DNA of 12,184 nt, from NCBI GenBank assembly GCA_019416395.1, contig DXXH01000079.1, forward strand, positions 1 through 12,184, given 5' to 3'. The stretch is from Clostridiales bacterium. Its GTDB lineage: Bacteria > Bacillota > Clostridia > Oscillospirales > Acutalibacteraceae. Shown here one piece after another: positions 6,153-12,184 of the stretch. The first letter of the stretch is position 1; each line of letters opens with the position of its first letter. The translations under genes were made by a program, and so were the position numbers. The notes under the pieces are model-generated. The model saw only the letters and a program-made list of their open reading frames with translations. It was not told the DNA's origin and made no database searches.

Positions 6153-6470
6153 ATGTGGAAACAGATGTATAGTATCGTTCTGCGCACGCCCATTGGACTC
6201 AGATATGGGACTATGGAAGTCCAAGGGGACCGGGGAAAAGTAGACGGCTTTTTAAATGTGCTGATGGGCCAAAACAAATTTCAGGGGGTCATCGATGAAA
6301 GAAACCGGTGCGAAATCACCGGGCAGTTAAAAACCCTAATGCGCACCGTGTTTTACTCCGCCGTTGGGAGTATCACCGGGGACTCGGTGTTTTTGACCAT
6401 GCGTACGGAGAAGGGAGTATTAGAGGTGACTGGTACCGCTCGGCCGGGGAAAGGGGAGAAGCACCAATGA
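6153..6470 (+). CDS. 105-aa protein of unknown function, first gene of the MMPL operon
   Basis: I do not recognise a named family. The 105-aa product has no signal peptide or TM segment and reads as alternating short beta strands with glycines and polar turns ('GTMEVQGDRGKVDGFLNVLMG', 'FQGVIDERNRCEITGQLK', 'GSITGDSVFLTM', 'VLEVTGTA'), as in a small beta-barrel. The pattern 'G.(I/L)(T/S)G....' recurs. The ATG at 6153 was chosen because AGAGGTGA lies 7 bases upstream, the same ribosome binding site as the divergent TetR gene; a GTG at 6141 overlaps that site. The stop overlaps the ATG of the MMPL gene (ATGA), so the two are translationally coupled and probably act together, perhaps as a cytoplasmic accessory or ligand-binding subunit (inference). 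Confidence 0.8.
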   Translation: MWKQMYSIVLRTPIGLRYGTMEVQGDRGKVDGFLNVLMGQNKFQGVIDERNRCEITGQLKTLMRTVFYSAVGSITGDSVFLTMRTEKGVLEVTGTARPGKGEKHQ

Positions 6471-8545
6471 AACGGTTTTATCGGTCTTTGGTGAATCATC
6501 CCAAGATCGTAATAGGAATATTTTTGCTGGCAACCGTAGTTTGCGGGTTGCTCAGCGGCATGGTAAAAGTGGACTATGACGTGGCGGATTACCTGCCGGA
6601 AAGCAGCCCGTCTACCATAGCCATTGACGTGATGGAACAGGAATTTGACGGTGGAATTCCCAACGCCCGAGTCATGGTGAAAGATGTAACGGTGCCGGAA
6701 GCGCTGGAATACAAGGAGCGTCTGGAGAATTGCGTTGGAGTTACCAATGTTACCTGGCTGGACGATGCAGCGGATATTCTCAAGCCTTTGGAAACGCTGG
6801 ACCAGGATACGGTGGAAACCTATTATCAGGGGAACGCCGCTCTTTATTCCGTAACCATTGCGGACGGTATGCAGGTGGAAGCGGTTGAGGCGATCCGGGA
6901 AGTTGTGGGTGAGGAAAATGCCCTAAGCGGAGACGCTGTTTCCACTGCGGTAGCCACCACGGGAACCGTCAGCGAGGTGCGGCTGATCACAGTGATTGCG
7001 GTGTTGTTTGTGTTGGCGGTGCTGGTCTTGACCACTACTTCCTGGTTGGAACCGGTACTGGTCTTGTTGGGCGTAGGCGTAGCCGTAGTGATCAATGCGG
7101 GAACCAATCTGATTTTTGGGGAAATTTCCTTTGTGACCAACGCTGCAGGACCTGTTTTGCAGCTGGCTGTGTCGTTAGACTATTCCGTGTTTCTCATTCA
7201 CCGTTTTGAGGAATGTGTCCGGGAAAATCCAGATCCCAAAGAAGCTATGGTGGACGCCCTTTGCAAATCCACAGGTTCCATTTTGTCCAGTGGGCTTACC
7301 ACTGTGATCGGCTTTTTTGCCCTGGTGTTCATGCAGTTCCGGTTGGGGTCTGATTTGGGATTGGCCCTGGCAAAAGGGATCGCCATCAGCCTGATCACTG
7401 TGTTTGTGTTTATGCCAGTGGTGATCTTGACCTGTCAAAAATGGTTGCTGCGGTTTCAGCATCGGGGATTTCTGCCGGGATTCCAAAAATTTGGAAAAGG
7501 CGTTTCCAGGGTGATGATTCCCCTGGTTTGTGTATTTGTGGTGGCGATTGTGCCCAGCTATTTGGCTTCCAACCACAATGATTTCTATTACAGTGCCGCT
7601 CATATTTACGGGCCCAATACCCAGTTGGGGCAGGATACCCAGGCAATAGAGGAACTGTTTGGAAAAAGCGATACCTACGTGGCTTTGGTGCCTCGGGGTG
7701 ATTTGGAGAAGGAGCAGGAGCTTTCGAATGCCCTGCAGGAAATTCCCCAAGTGAAAAGCGTTCTGTCCTATGTGGACACAGTGGGAGCGGAAATTCCCAT
7801 GGAATATTTAGATCCCTCAGTTCTTTCTCAATTGGAGTCGGACAATTACAGCCGGTTGGTACTGACTGTTGACGCGGAGCTAGAAGGAAAAGAAACGTTC
7901 CAGTTGGTGGAAAAAGTCCGAGACGCATTGGAAGAGTTTTACCCGGGTTCCTATTACTTGGCGGGCAGTGGGGTTACCTCTTATGACCTGATGGATACCA
8001 TAACGGACGACAATGCCAAGGTAAACCTGATCGCAATTGGAGCGGTGTTCCTGGTGCTGTTGTTGACCATGCGTTCTATTTCACTGCCGGTAATTTTGGT
8101 ACTGGGGATTGAAACAGCCATTTGGATCAATTTCTCCTTCCCTTACTTCACGGGAACCATCGTATTTTACATTTCTTATTTGATCGTCAGCTCTGTGCAG
8201 TTGGGAGCCACAGTGGATTACGCCATTTTGTTCACAGAGCGCTACCGGGAATTCCGGCAGTCTCAGAACAAAAAGCAGGCAGTGGTCACAACCGTTTCCG
8301 TGGTAACGCCTTCCGTGATTACATCGGGGTCGGTTTTGGCGGTGGTAGGGCTGCTGATGCATGGATTTTCCACCCATGGAATTTTGTCCCAGTTGGGATT
8401 GTATATCGGTGTTGGCAGTTTGCTTTCCTTGGCGGTAGTGTTGTTTGTCCTGCCCGGATTGCTTTATCTGTTAGACGGTTTTATCCAGCATACTACCTTG
8501 CACGCAAACTTTTTAAATTTACCTAAGGAGGATATAAGCAAATGA
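6467..8545 (+). CDS. MMPL/RND-superfamily permease
   Basis: Inner-membrane transporter of 692 aa with the two-fold RND plan: TM1 at about 13-32, a large outside loop (33-170), TM2-6 (172-322), TM7 (347-367), a second outside loop (368-518) and TM8-12 (519-670). Each half carries the Asp-Tyr pair of MmpL proteins used for proton relay: 'SLDYSVFLIHRFEE' (D238, Y239) and 'TVDYAILFTERYRE' (D584, Y585). MMPL proteins export lipids, peptides or small hydrophobic molecules using the proton gradient; the substrate here is unknown. The ATG at 6467 overlaps the previous stop and has AGGGGAG 7 bases upstream; the frame is open to 6308 but that part overlaps the first gene. The stop overlaps the next ATG (8542). 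Control by the divergent TetR is inferred. Confidence 0.93.
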   Translation: MKRFYRSLVNHPKIVIGIFLLATVVCGLLSGMVKVDYDVADYLPESSPSTIAIDVMEQEFDGGIPNARVMVKDVTVPEALEYKERLENCVGVTNVTWLDDAADILKPLETLDQDTVETYYQGNAALYSVTIADGMQVEAVEAIREVVGEENALSGDAVSTAVATTGTVSEVRLITVIAVLFVLAVLVLTTTSWLEPVLVLLGVGVAVVINAGTNLIFGEISFVTNAAGPVLQLAVSLDYSVFLIHRFEECVRENPDPKEAMVDALCKSTGSILSSGLTTVIGFFALVFMQFRLGSDLGLALAKGIAISLITVFVFMPVVILTCQKWLLRFQHRGFLPGFQKFGKGVSRVMIPLVCVFVVAIVPSYLASNHNDFYYSAAHIYGPNTQLGQDTQAIEELFGKSDTYVALVPRGDLEKEQELSNALQEIPQVKSVLSYVDTVGAEIPMEYLDPSVLSQLESDNYSRLVLTVDAELEGKETFQLVEKVRDALEEFYPGSYYLAGSGVTSYDLMDTITDDNAKVNLIAIGAVFLVLLLTMRSISLPVILVLGIETAIWINFSFPYFTGTIVFYISYLIVSSVQLGATVDYAILFTERYREFRQSQNKKQAVVTTVSVVTPSVITSGSVLAVVGLLMHGFSTHGILSQLGLYIGVGSLLSLAVVLFVLPGLLYLLDGFIQHTTLHANFLNLPKEDISK

Positions 8546-10512
8546 ACTTGTGGAAACGGGGAATGTCCCTGTGTTTGGTTGGGACGGTTGTCCTTACGAT
8601 GGGAGTGCCGGCGTACGCCGCGGAAAAACAGGAATCGTCGGAAAAAGAAGAAGTGGTTTACGCCACGTTGAATGCAGACGGAGGTTTGGAAAGCACCTAT
8701 GTGGTAAACAGTTTTTCCGGAGGGGACATTACGGATTATGGAGCGTACTCCACCGTGAAAATGCTCAATACAGATGATCCAATCCAACAAGATGGCGATC
8801 AGATCACCTTTTCCACCACAAAGGAAAAAGCCTACTATCAGGGGGATTTACCCGATGCCCAACTGCCCTGGAACATTACCCTCACGTATTTTCTCGATGG
8901 GAAGGAAATCTCCCCCGAGGAATTGGCGGGAAACTCCGGAGCATTGGAGATCCATTTTAAAGTGGAGGAAAATCCGGAGTGTTCAGGCGACTTTTTCCAG
9001 GAGTACGCTTTGCAGGCGTCCTTTACGCTGGATACGAAACAATGCGAAAATATCACTGCCCCAGAGGCGACCATTGCCAATGTGGGTGGGGATAAGCAGC
9101 TTACCTACACGGTGTTGCCTGGAGAAGGTATGGATACGGTGATATCTGCCGATGTGACAGAGTTTGAAATGGACGCAGTTTCCATCAATGGCATTCGGTT
9201 GAACCTGAGTGTGGACGTAGACGATCAGGAAATCCGGGATAAGGTCAGTGAATTGATGGACGCTGTGGATCAGTTGGACGCTGGTGCGTCAAAACTGTCC
9301 GATGGTTCGGAAGATGTAAAGGGGGGTACCACCCAGGTAAAGGACGGAGCGTCAGCCTTGCACAGTGGAGTAACACAGCTGGACCAAGGGGTTGTCACGC
9401 TGCAAAATGGATTGGAGACAGTCCAGCAAGGGTTGGATTCTCTGAATAGTCAGTCATCCTCGCTGACCAGCGGTTCTAAGGAGTTCCGTACAGCACTGCT
9501 GACCATACAAAGCGCGGTGGATTCCCTCTCTGTATCTAACCAGGACCTTTCCAGCTTAGCCACCGCTTCCGGGGAAATCCGGCAAGCTATAGAGGATTTG
9601 TACAATGGGGCGGTGAAACTTCAGGAAAACCTGGGAGTGGCCCAGTATAAAGCGCTGCTGGCCCAAAATGGACTGGACGTGGACAGCTTGAAGGCGCAGA
9701 ACGCGAGCGCGGTGGAAACGATTCAAAACTATGAAGCGTTGCTGGAGCAGATGAGCGGGATTCCGGGGCTCAGCAGCGTGGTGGATACGTATAAATCACA
9801 GCTGATGGGCACTGCTGAGCAGATGAAAGCGTTGCTGAACGCCAATACCGCAGCCCTTCAGGGAACAGAATCCTATTTGGAAGAGGTGTCCGCCCAGCTT
9901 CCGGCGCTGACGCAGGGCTTGTCCCAATTGAAAACCCAATATGAAACGTTTGATTCCGCAATTACCCAGTTGGTAAATACTCTGGGCAATATGACGGGAA
10001 ACCTGGCAGCCTTGGCGGGTGGCATCGACCAGTTGGCGGATCATTATACCGCATTGGATACTGGTATTAGCGGTTATACTGATGGCGTAGCCCAATTGGC
10101 GGCAGGATACAGCCAGGTAATGGATGGAGTATCCTCTTTGGCGGAAGGCAGCAAAGAGCTGGTATCTGGTTCCGGAGACTTATACGACGGCACGGTGGAG
10201 CTTTACGACGGCGTGGCCTCTCTGTGCGACGGAGCGCAAGAAATGGCCAATGGCACAGGGGAATTCCGTCAGGAAGCTCCCAACATGAAGGAAGAACTGG
10301 AAGGAAAAATTGACAGTTTGATGGATTCCTTGGGTGGGAACCAAAGCGATGCAGAATCCTTTGTATCTGAGAAAAATACCCATGTGGATTCCGTGCAGTT
10401 TGTCCTTCAGACGGCAGCGATTCAAAAAGAAGAGCCGGAAGTGGTACAGGAGCAAGAAAAGGAAGAACTCACTGTATGGCAAAAACTGTTGGGATTGTTC
10501 TCGGGCAAGTAA
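8542..10512 (+). CDS. Secreted LxxG heptad-repeat protein, partner of the MMPL permease
   Basis: Exported protein of 656 aa with a clear signal peptide (residues 1-26, 'MSLCLVGTVVLTMGVPAYA', cut before AEKQ). Residues 30-230 form a beta-rich domain with a cysteine pair (147, 168). Then come two blocks of the X-X-X-Leu-X-X-Gly heptad repeat seen in YhgE/Pip-like proteins, at about 245-311 ('LDAGASKLSDG', 'LHSGVTQLDQG', 'LQNG') and 484-572 ('LAEGSKELVSG', 'LYDGTVELYDG', 'LCDG'). A helical segment of about 170 residues separates them. The tail 'FVSEKNTHVDSVQFVLQT' is followed by an acidic stretch and ends in an amphipathic 'LTVWQKLLGLFSGK'. There is no TM anchor, unlike YhgE. AGGAGG lies 11 bases before the ATG, which overlaps the MMPL stop. 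It probably docks on the permease outside the membrane, as adaptor or periplasm-like tube (inference). Confidence 0.85.
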   Translation: MNLWKRGMSLCLVGTVVLTMGVPAYAAEKQESSEKEEVVYATLNADGGLESTYVVNSFSGGDITDYGAYSTVKMLNTDDPIQQDGDQITFSTTKEKAYYQGDLPDAQLPWNITLTYFLDGKEISPEELAGNSGALEIHFKVEENPECSGDFFQEYALQASFTLDTKQCENITAPEATIANVGGDKQLTYTVLPGEGMDTVISADVTEFEMDAVSINGIRLNLSVDVDDQEIRDKVSELMDAVDQLDAGASKLSDGSEDVKGGTTQVKDGASALHSGVTQLDQGVVTLQNGLETVQQGLDSLNSQSSSLTSGSKEFRTALLTIQSAVDSLSVSNQDLSSLATASGEIRQAIEDLYNGAVKLQENLGVAQYKALLAQNGLDVDSLKAQNASAVETIQNYEALLEQMSGIPGLSSVVDTYKSQLMGTAEQMKALLNANTAALQGTESYLEEVSAQLPALTQGLSQLKTQYETFDSAITQLVNTLGNMTGNLAALAGGIDQLADHYTALDTGISGYTDGVAQLAAGYSQVMDGVSSLAEGSKELVSGSGDLYDGTVELYDGVASLCDGAQEMANGTGEFRQEAPNMKEELEGKIDSLMDSLGGNQSDAESFVSEKNTHVDSVQFVLQTAAIQKEEPEVVQEQEKEELTVWQKLLGLFSGK

Positions 10513-10565
10513 CCAGAGCTTTAGAAAATCCAGGATCCACTGGATAACTGGCCTGAAGACTATAG

Positions 10566-10587
10566 TTGCCAAGTCCCTCTTGGGCAA
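10566..10587 (+). other. Small hairpin after the LxxG gene
   Basis: TTGCCAAG and CTTGGGCAA pair (one bulged G) around TCCCT. No T-tract follows; instead a purine- and A-rich stretch runs to 10650. It may protect the 3' end of the operon mRNA or be chance. Confidence 0.3.
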
Positions 10588-10661
10588 TTGAGAAGGGATT
10601 CCCAAAGCGGTTCAAAAACAAAAGGAAAACAAAAACAGAAAACAAGAACGTGACAGATGGG

Positions 10662-10690
10662 CTGGGACAGGCGCTTGTCCCAGTCCATTT
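10662..10690 (+). terminator. Probable terminator of the MMPL operon
   Basis: CTGGGACAGG (10662-10671) pairs over 9-10 bp with CTTGTCCCAG (10674-10683), a compact stable hairpin with one G-T pair. TCCATTTTC follows, a short T-run, so it is a moderate terminator. It stands between the LxxG gene and the nanE promoter, where an operon boundary is expected. Confidence 0.55.
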
Positions 10691-10718
10691 TCAGGTTTAG
10701 GCAACGGGGGAAAGGGGA

Positions 10719-10747
10719 TAGACAAAAGAAATATCCCGTGCTAGAAT
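10719..10747 (+). promoter_or_regulatory. Promoter for nanE and the ROK kinase
   Basis: TAGACA (10719-10724) and TAGAAT (10742-10747) are 17 bases apart, and the -10 is extended by TGC (10739-10741). Transcription would start near 10754, about 41 nt before the nanE ATG. No clear palindromic operator or cre site was found next to it. Confidence 0.7.
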
Positions 10748-10794
10748 GGGGAAAAGTTGGCCTTGAAATTTATTGCGATGGGGAGAGACGCGTT

Positions 10795-11490
10795 ATGAGA
10801 AAGCCAATTGAATCGGTGTACCAAAAATTAATTGTGTCCTGTCAGGCGTTGCCGGAGGAGCCCCTTCACTCTTCTTTTATTATGGGGAGAATGGCGCTGG
10901 CAGCCAAAGAAGGCGGAGCCAAGGGAATTCGGGCAAATTCTCCGGAAGATATTGCGGAGATTCAAAAAACGGTGGATTTGCCTATCATTGGAATTGTGAA
11001 GCGGGATTATCCGGACTGCCCCGTGCGGATCACGCCCACCATGCGGGAGATTGAGGAACTGATGACGGTAAAGCCTGAGGTGATCGCTACAGACGCCACC
11101 TGCCGCCTGCGTCCCGATGGAAAGACCCTGGACCAGTTTTATAAGCTGGTGCGGGAGAAATACCCAGAGCAAAAGCTGATGGCGGATTGCGCCACCTTGG
11201 AAGAAATGCTCCATGCAGACGAGCTGGGATTCGATTTTATCGGCACCACTCTGGTAGGATATACCGAAGAGAGCAAGGGGCACAGAATCGAAACCGACGA
11301 TTTCGCTTTGATCCGGGAGCTGTTAAAGCGGGTGAAACGGCCGGTGATTGGTGAGGGGAATATCAATACCCCCGAGAAGGTCAAGCGGGTGATGAGCCTG
11401 GGAGTTTACAGTGTGGTAGTTGGTTCCGCCATCACCAGACCCCAACTGATTACCCGGACATTTACGGAAGTGTTGGAAGACAGCCTATGA
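10795..11490 (+). CDS. nanE: N-acetylmannosamine-6-phosphate 2-epimerase
   Basis: Cytosolic enzyme that converts ManNAc-6-P to GlcNAc-6-P (EC 5.1.3.9) in sialic acid and ManNAc catabolism. The 231-aa TIM-barrel has the family landmarks in order: 'GGAKGIRANSPEDI' (40-53), 'PIIGIVKRDY' (63-72) with the expected catalytic lysine K69, 'VRITPT' (77-82), 'IATDATCRLRPDG' (97-109), 'LMADCATLEE' (128-137), 'DFIGTTLVGYT' (147-157), 'PVIGEGNINTPE' (183-194) with the acid E187, and the phosphate-binding end 'VVVGSAITRPQLIT'. Length is typical. The ATG at 10795 has GGGGAGA about 8 bases upstream; the frame is open to 10657 but would run through the promoter. The stop overlaps the kinase ATG (ATGA). NanA lyase and a transporter are not in the window and may lie further on. 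Confidence 0.95.
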   Translation: MRKPIESVYQKLIVSCQALPEEPLHSSFIMGRMALAAKEGGAKGIRANSPEDIAEIQKTVDLPIIGIVKRDYPDCPVRITPTMREIEELMTVKPEVIATDATCRLRPDGKTLDQFYKLVREKYPEQKLMADCATLEEMLHADELGFDFIGTTLVGYTEESKGHRIETDDFALIRELLKRVKRPVIGEGNINTPEKVKRVMSLGVYSVVVGSAITRPQLITRTFTEVLEDSL

Positions 11491-12184
11491 AATACTATGC
11501 CGCAGTTGATGTTGGGGGGACGGAGATCAAGCATGGCCTTTTGACGGAAGAGGGGACTGTTTTGGAAAAAGGTTCCCAGCGGACCCCCTTGGAGAAAGGT
11601 GGGGAAGGGATCCTTCAAGCAGTGCTGGGGATTGTGGAACAGTATTCCCACCGCTATCCCCTAAGTGGAGTGCCGGTTTCTTCCACCGGGGTGGTTGACT
11701 GCCAGACAGGCTCCATTGTGTATGCCGGTCCCACGGTTCCGAACTTTATTGGGACTGCCTTTAAAAAGGGAGTGGAGGAGCGTTTTACTTTGCCCTGTGA
11801 GGTGGAAAACGATGTGAATTGCGCTGGTTTGGCGGAGTATGTCAGCGGAGCGGGGCAAGGCAGTTCCAATTTGATCTGTTTAACAGTGGGGACTGGAATT
11901 GGCGGCTGTGCCATATTAGATGGGAAAGTGGTACACGGCGCAGCTGGCAGCGCTATGGAAATCGGGTATTTGCCGTTGGACGGTGGGGAGTTCCAAGATT
12001 TGGGTTCTACCAGTGCTTTGTGCCGACGGGTGGCCCAACGAAAAGGGGAGACTTTGGAGCTCTGGAATGGAAAACGGGTATTTGAGAATGCCGCAGCCGG
12101 GGACGAGATCTGTAGCCAGGAAATCGATGCAATGTGCCAAATATTAGGGCAAGGAATTGCCACGCTGTGCTATGTGCTCAATCC
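11487..12184 (+). CDS. ROK-family sugar kinase, probable ManNAc kinase (3' end beyond window)
   Basis: ATP-dependent sugar kinase, cut after 232 residues by the window edge (family about 290-310 aa). It shows the N-terminal phosphate loop 'AVDVGGTEIKHG' (6-17), the catalytic Asp in 'CEVENDVNCAGLAEY' (D about 110) and the second ATP loop 'LTVGTGIGGCAI'. The region that follows, 'AMEIGYLPLDGGEFQDLGS', lacks the CxCGxxGC zinc site of most ROK kinases and keeps 'EIGY.P' where substrates bind. This zinc-less form is known from other Firmicutes ROK kinases. The ATG overlaps the nanE stop, so the pair is translationally coupled; phosphorylation of ManNAc to feed NanE is the natural role (NanK), though glucose or another hexosamine is possible. 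No start alternative is competitive. Confidence 0.85.
   Translation, partial: MKYYAAVDVGGTEIKHGLLTEEGTVLEKGSQRTPLEKGGEGILQAVLGIVEQYSHRYPLSGVPVSSTGVVDCQTGSIVYAGPTVPNFIGTAFKKGVEERFTLPCEVENDVNCAGLAEYVSGAGQGSSNLICLTVGTGIGGCAILDGKVVHGAAGSAMEIGYLPLDGGEFQDLGSTSALCRRVAQRKGETLELWNGKRVFENAAAGDEICSQEIDAMCQILGQGIATLCYVLN

Noticed and set aside
6308..6466. Longer MMPL start
   Set aside because: The added part overlaps the 105-aa gene out of frame and has no TM or signal features; the ATG at 6467 has a good ribosome binding site.
10657..10794. Longer nanE start
   Set aside because: It would pass through the terminator hairpin and promoter; family length fits the ATG at 10795.

Overview
The window reads as a mid-GC, low-redundancy stretch of a Gram-positive anaerobe of the class Clostridia. 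I would guess an Oscillospiraceae/Ruminococcaceae-type gut bacterium, but nothing here fixes the genus. The grounds are strong purine-rich ribosome binding sites, sigma-A-like promoters, an AgrC-type GHKL sensor, an MMPL permease paired with a secreted LxxG-repeat protein, and a NanE/ROK pair with a 4-base ATGA overlap. No rRNA, tRNA, CRISPR array, insertion sequence or replication origin was seen.

Layout. (1) Positions 1-1488 hold two broken genes that meet tail to tail near 265-280: the end of a CHASE2-type sensor domain on + and an AgrC-like GHKL histidine kinase on - that carries a frameshift, an in-frame stop and a lost C-terminus. A promoter and a structured leader (1489-1700) still precede the dead kinase. 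(2) 1768-3619: an intracellular GH32 sucrose hydrolase with its own promoter, a CcpA cre-like site inside that promoter, a possible tiny cysteine-containing ORF and a strong bidirectional terminator. (3) 3736-5146: a seven-TM GGDEF protein on -, with an extended -10 promoter and a leader of about 280 nt containing a long hairpin. (4) 5332-5919: a TetR-family repressor on -, divergent from (5) 6153-10512: a three-gene, translationally coupled operon made of a 105-aa protein of unknown function, an MMPL/RND permease and a secreted protein with two blocks of LxxG repeats. The shared intergenic region has promoters both ways and two inverted repeats placed where a repressor of the operon should bind. 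(6) 10719-end: a promoter and the start of a ManNAc/sialic-acid catabolic operon (nanE, then a ROK sugar kinase cut by the window edge).

How they work together. Sucrose or fructoside hydrolysis and ManNAc-6-P epimerisation/ManNAc phosphorylation feed glycolysis and amino-sugar metabolism. The TetR-MMPL-LxxG cluster is most likely an inducible envelope export system; its substrate is unknown, and it is the best candidate here for an under-described system. The GGDEF protein probably makes c-di-GMP in response to a membrane signal. The first kilobase looks like a decaying signalling region or, for the junction, an assembly artefact.
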